Origin: Deltaproteobacteria bacterium
GTDB lineage: Bacteria; Desulfobacterota; Desulfomonilia; UBA1062
Direction: 5' to 3'
DNA: 7,820 nucleotides
Assembly: GCA_023230665.1 (NCBI GenBank)
Contig: JALNWY010000149.1
Location: forward strand, 1 to 7,820
The number at the start of each line of letters is the position of its first letter. Within the stretch, counting starts at the first letter, position 1. Shown piece after piece: positions 6,090 to 7,820 of the stretch. The notes beneath the pieces were generated by a model. That model was not told the DNA's origin, did not search any database, and saw only the letters and a list, made by a program, of their open reading frames with translations. A program made the position numbers and the translations under genes.

Positions 6090-6574
6090 TCGAACCGAAG
6101 CTGAACACGGAACACGCGCAAAAGCTGGAAGAGCTGCTTCCCGCGAGCGTGAGGGAGCTGGCCGAGCATATCGGCCTGGACTTCGCCTTGCGCGTCGTGG
6201 AGAAGCTCGGCGGAACCACCCTGGACGTGCCGAAGGGAGACATTCCCGCAGGTATTGCCCGCATAGAGTGGCTTGGCGAGGTTCTCGGCGAAGATGTCGC
6301 CGCAGCTTTCGTGCGCCACTATGGTGGCAGTCGCGGGTTCTATATCCCGCGCTGCCAGGCGGCCGTCGCGGCCATGCAGGACTTGTCGATCCAGAAGCGC
6401 TTTGACATCCTTTCCGAACAGGGATTGTCGGCCCGCACGATCGTGGCCATGCTTGCTGTCGAGTTCAACCTGACCGACAAGACCATCTGGCGCGCCCTGA
6501 CGAGGGTTCCCGGCGGCGAAAAGAAGGATGGCGGCAGGCCGCAGCAGATTGGCCAGCTGCCCTTACCTCTGTGA
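6086..6574 (+). CDS. mor: Mor/C family transcription activator
   Basis: Activator of middle or late phage transcription. In Mu, Mor turns on Pm and the related C protein turns on the late promoters; both are dimers that bind dyads and contact RNA polymerase. Here the N-terminal helices (9-80) would form the dimer. GFYIPRC (84-90) is the family beta/turn segment, and residues about 113-141 (LSARTIVAMLAVEFNLTDKT and onward) form the helix-turn-helix. At 162 residues it is longer than Mu Mor (129), with a basic, Pro/Gln-rich tail. The GTG start overlaps the gemA stop. It is the only Mor/C-like gene seen before the lysis genes, so it may do the job of both Mu proteins. The 6971-7010 dyad downstream is a candidate target. 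Confidence 0.88.
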   Translation: MIEPKLNTEHAQKLEELLPASVRELAEHIGLDFALRVVEKLGGTTLDVPKGDIPAGIARIEWLGEVLGEDVAAAFVRHYGGSRGFYIPRCQAAVAAMQDLSIQKRFDILSEQGLSARTIVAMLAVEFNLTDKTIWRALTRVPGGEKKDGGRPQQIGQLPLPL

Positions 6575-6589
6575 TGAAAGGAGTGTGAA

Positions 6590-6910
6590 GTGGGCAAGGT
6601 TGTTGACTTTAATGACTACAAGAAAGGCGTCGCCACATCCTACACCGTGAAACCAAGGAATCGCCGGTGCGACCACCCACGGTTGCTCGTAAACGACCAA
6701 GCCCATACCGTGAGGTGTGAAAAGTGCGGGGAGGAGGTCGACCCGTTTTGGGTTCTCCTCCAGTATGCCGACAGGCAGCGCAGAACGGAACTGCAGGCCA
6801 AGCGCTATGAGGCAGCCTTGTCCGAGTTCCAGAAGATCAAAAGCGAGTGGAGCCTGACGCAGCGCGAGCGCAGGCGCATCGAAAAGGTCATGAGCGAAAC
6901 GACCTTGTGA
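6590..6910 (+). CDS. small zinc-ribbon-like protein
   Basis: A 106-residue protein of unknown function. C27-x-H29 and C43-x2-C46-G form a probable zinc site around a short beta hairpin, followed by DPFWVLLQYA (51-60). The second half (61-106) is a highly charged helix rich in Arg, Glu and Gln, suggesting nucleic acid or protein contact. AAAGGAG at 6577-6583 precedes the GTG start at the usual distance. It is the last gene before the early/late gap. It could help regulation or DNA processing, but nothing specific is seen. Confidence 0.75.
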   Translation: MGKVVDFNDYKKGVATSYTVKPRNRRCDHPRLLVNDQAHTVRCEKCGEEVDPFWVLLQYADRQRRTELQAKRYEAALSEFQKIKSEWSLTQRERRRIEKVMSETTL

Positions 6911-6921
6911 TCTGGGGATAG

Positions 6922-6967
6922 CTTTTCCGAGAAAAGTTCTGTATCAAAAAGCCAAGGCCAAAGCCTT
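6922..6967. other. two small stem-loops in the early/late gap
   Basis: CTTTTC-CGA-GAAAAG (6922-6936) and AAGGC-CAAA-GCCTT (6954-6967). Read on the minus strand the second is followed by GGCTTTTTG, so it could be a weak terminator for leftward transcription. Both are short, and the role is uncertain. Confidence 0.35.
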
Positions 6968-6970
6968 ATA

Positions 6971-7010
6971 TCAGCGGGAGCCGCAAGCATAGTCTTGTGG
7001 CCCCCGCTGA
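6971..7010 (+). terminator. long imperfect hairpin between early and lysis genes
   Basis: A 17-bp stem (TCAGCGGGAGCCGCAAG with CTTGTGGCCCCCGCTGA) around a CATAGT loop, with one A-C mismatch and one G-U pair in RNA. It is followed by ATGCTTTCTA, only a weak T-tract, so it may be an inefficient terminator for the early operon. As an interrupted DNA dyad it could equally be an activator site for the Mor-like protein. Position favours a boundary function; the choice between the two is open. Confidence 0.55.
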
Positions 7011-7056
7011 ATGCTTTCTACGCTCACTCCGCCGCACATTGCCGTATCATGCGGGC

Positions 7057-7554
7057 ATGAAAAAGAATTACAATCCCCCCCCTCAAATTTTCGATGCCGC
7101 GTTCCTCCTGGTTGTGGCTGCCGAGGGTGGCGAGAAGGTCACGGACGACCCTCGCGACCCCGGCGGCCTGACCAAGTGGGGCATTTGCCAGCGCTCGTAT
7201 CCCGATCTCGACATCCGCGCCCTGACCGAATCTGACGCGCGCGAGATTTACAGGCGGGATTATTGGGATGCCTGCAAGTGCGACGAGCTTCCCTGGCCCC
7301 TCTCTCTCTACGTCTTTGACGCCGCCATAAACCAGGGCGTATCCGCTGCCGCGCGGATGCTCCAGGAGGCGGTTGACGCGACTGTGGACGGCAAGATCGG
7401 GCCGAAGACTCTCGCCGCCGCAAAGTCCCACCCGGAATGGCGCGCGGTCAGGTTCATGGCTCTGCGCGCGATGCGCTACAGCCAGACGGAAAACTTCGAC
7501 CGCTTCGGCATGGGCTGGCTGACGCGGATATTCGCCCTCGCCCAGGAGGTATGA
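7057..7554 (+). CDS. endolysin: GH108 muramidase with C-terminal PG-binding region
   Basis: Lysozyme-like enzyme that cuts the peptidoglycan glycan strand at lysis. The family motif EGG with catalytic E23 and DPRDPGGLTKWGI (31-43) is intact. DYWDACKCDELPWPLSLYVF and DAAINQGVSAAARMLQE follow as in GH108. DGKIGPKTLAA and the rest form the PG_binding_3-type region. At 165 residues it is of normal size. ATG 7057 is chosen because an upstream extension to 6997 would run through the hairpin. No clear Shine-Dalgarno is seen (GCGGGC only), and there is no signal peptide, so export depends on the holin. The stop overlaps the holin start. Confidence 0.9.
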   Translation: MKKNYNPPPQIFDAAFLLVVAAEGGEKVTDDPRDPGGLTKWGICQRSYPDLDIRALTESDAREIYRRDYWDACKCDELPWPLSLYVFDAAINQGVSAAARMLQEAVDATVDGKIGPKTLAAAKSHPEWRAVRFMALRAMRYSQTENFDRFGMGWLTRIFALAQEV

Positions 7555-7820
7555 TGCTCCCCTTCGTTGGAGACCTGATCTCTGCCGGGGTCGACCTCAT
7601 CAAGGGGTACTTCCCTCCGGATATGACTCCCGAGCAGAAGGCCGAAGCCGAGGCTAAACTCGCACTGCTGCAGCAGCAGGCCGTGGCGCAGGCCATGTCC
7701 TTCCAGGCCGACATGGAAAACCAGCTCACCGAGCGGCTGAAGGCGGACATGAGCAGCGACAGCTGGCTGTCCAAGAACGTGCGGCCTCTCGTCCTGATTT
7801 ATCTGCTGGCGGCCTGGACC
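7554..7820 (+). CDS. 3-TM holin (GTA/Mu-like type), 3' end cut by window edge
   Basis: Only 89 codons are visible. The N-terminus is amphipathic and then a charged Gln/Ala-rich helix (21-66, PEQKAEAEAKLALLQQQAVA). DSWLSKNVRPLVLIYLL (69-85) is the typical lead into the first membrane segment of the three-TM holins found beside GH108 endolysins. AGGAGG at 7544-7549 is four bases before ATG 7554 and one base before ATG 7551, so 7554 is preferred. It overlaps the endolysin stop. It would form the membrane hole that releases the endolysin. The remaining membrane segments lie beyond the window. Confidence 0.85.
   Translation, partial: MLPFVGDLISAGVDLIKGYFPPDMTPEQKAEAEAKLALLQQQAVAQAMSFQADMENQLTERLKADMSSDSWLSKNVRPLVLIYLLAAWT

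Noticed and set aside
6997..7056. Upstream start of the endolysin at GTG 6997
   Set aside because: It would lie in the 3' arm of the hairpin and add 20 residues not typical of GH108 proteins; ATG 7057 gives a normal N-terminus.
1..7820. DGR template repeat, reverse transcriptase, tRNA or phage end (attL-type) inside the window
   Set aside because: I looked for a second copy of the VR, RT motifs, tRNA-like cloverleaves and Mu-type end repeats and saw none; the reading was by eye, so a diverged copy could be missed.

Overview
The window is a piece of a Mu-like transposable (pro)phage, roughly 60% GC and coding on the + strand throughout. The order is Mu-like: transposase A, transposition ATPase B, a small HTH protein, a small unknown, the Gam-like DNA-end protector, an HU/IHF protein, then an inserted-looking cassette, a small membrane protein, a 57-aa ORF, GemA (gp16), a Mor-type activator, a zinc-ribbon protein, and the first lysis genes (GH108 muramidase and a 3-TM holin that runs off the right edge). 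The gene set and base composition recall Mu-like prophages of Desulfovibrio-type bacteria. That host guess rests on recollection of protein families and is only moderately supported.

Positions 2-3911 hold the replication/transposition block. Its genes are tightly packed, with TGATG and ATGA stop/start overlaps that suggest translational coupling. The A gene is cut at its 5' end by the window edge. Positions 5175-6910 resume the same style of operon. A hairpin-rich 146-bp gap (6911-7056) then separates the early/middle genes from the lysis genes and is the natural place for a terminator, a Mor-activated promoter, or both.

The remarkable part is 3912-5138. A single 342-aa gene lies between two 66-bp direct repeats (3913-3978 and 5073-5138, 65/66 identical, period 1160 bp). 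Its product has a C-type-lectin/FGE-like fold signature (GNVWQW). It ends in a segment that looks like the variable region (VR) of a diversity-generating retroelement (DGR) target: GGDW, then a stretch rich in NNC codons including six in a row, then SNSNTRIGARLA just before the stop. A perfect 7-bp hairpin with a GAAA loop follows 27 nt after the stop, which is the arrangement known for DGR target recognition. No reverse transcriptase, Avd-type accessory gene or template repeat is present here, so mutagenesis would have to be driven from elsewhere in the phage or host genome. The window therefore appears to hold a repeat-bounded, possibly exchangeable hypervariable-protein cassette spliced into the early operon of a Mu-like phage, rather than sitting with the tail genes where phage DGR targets such as BPP-1 mtd are found.
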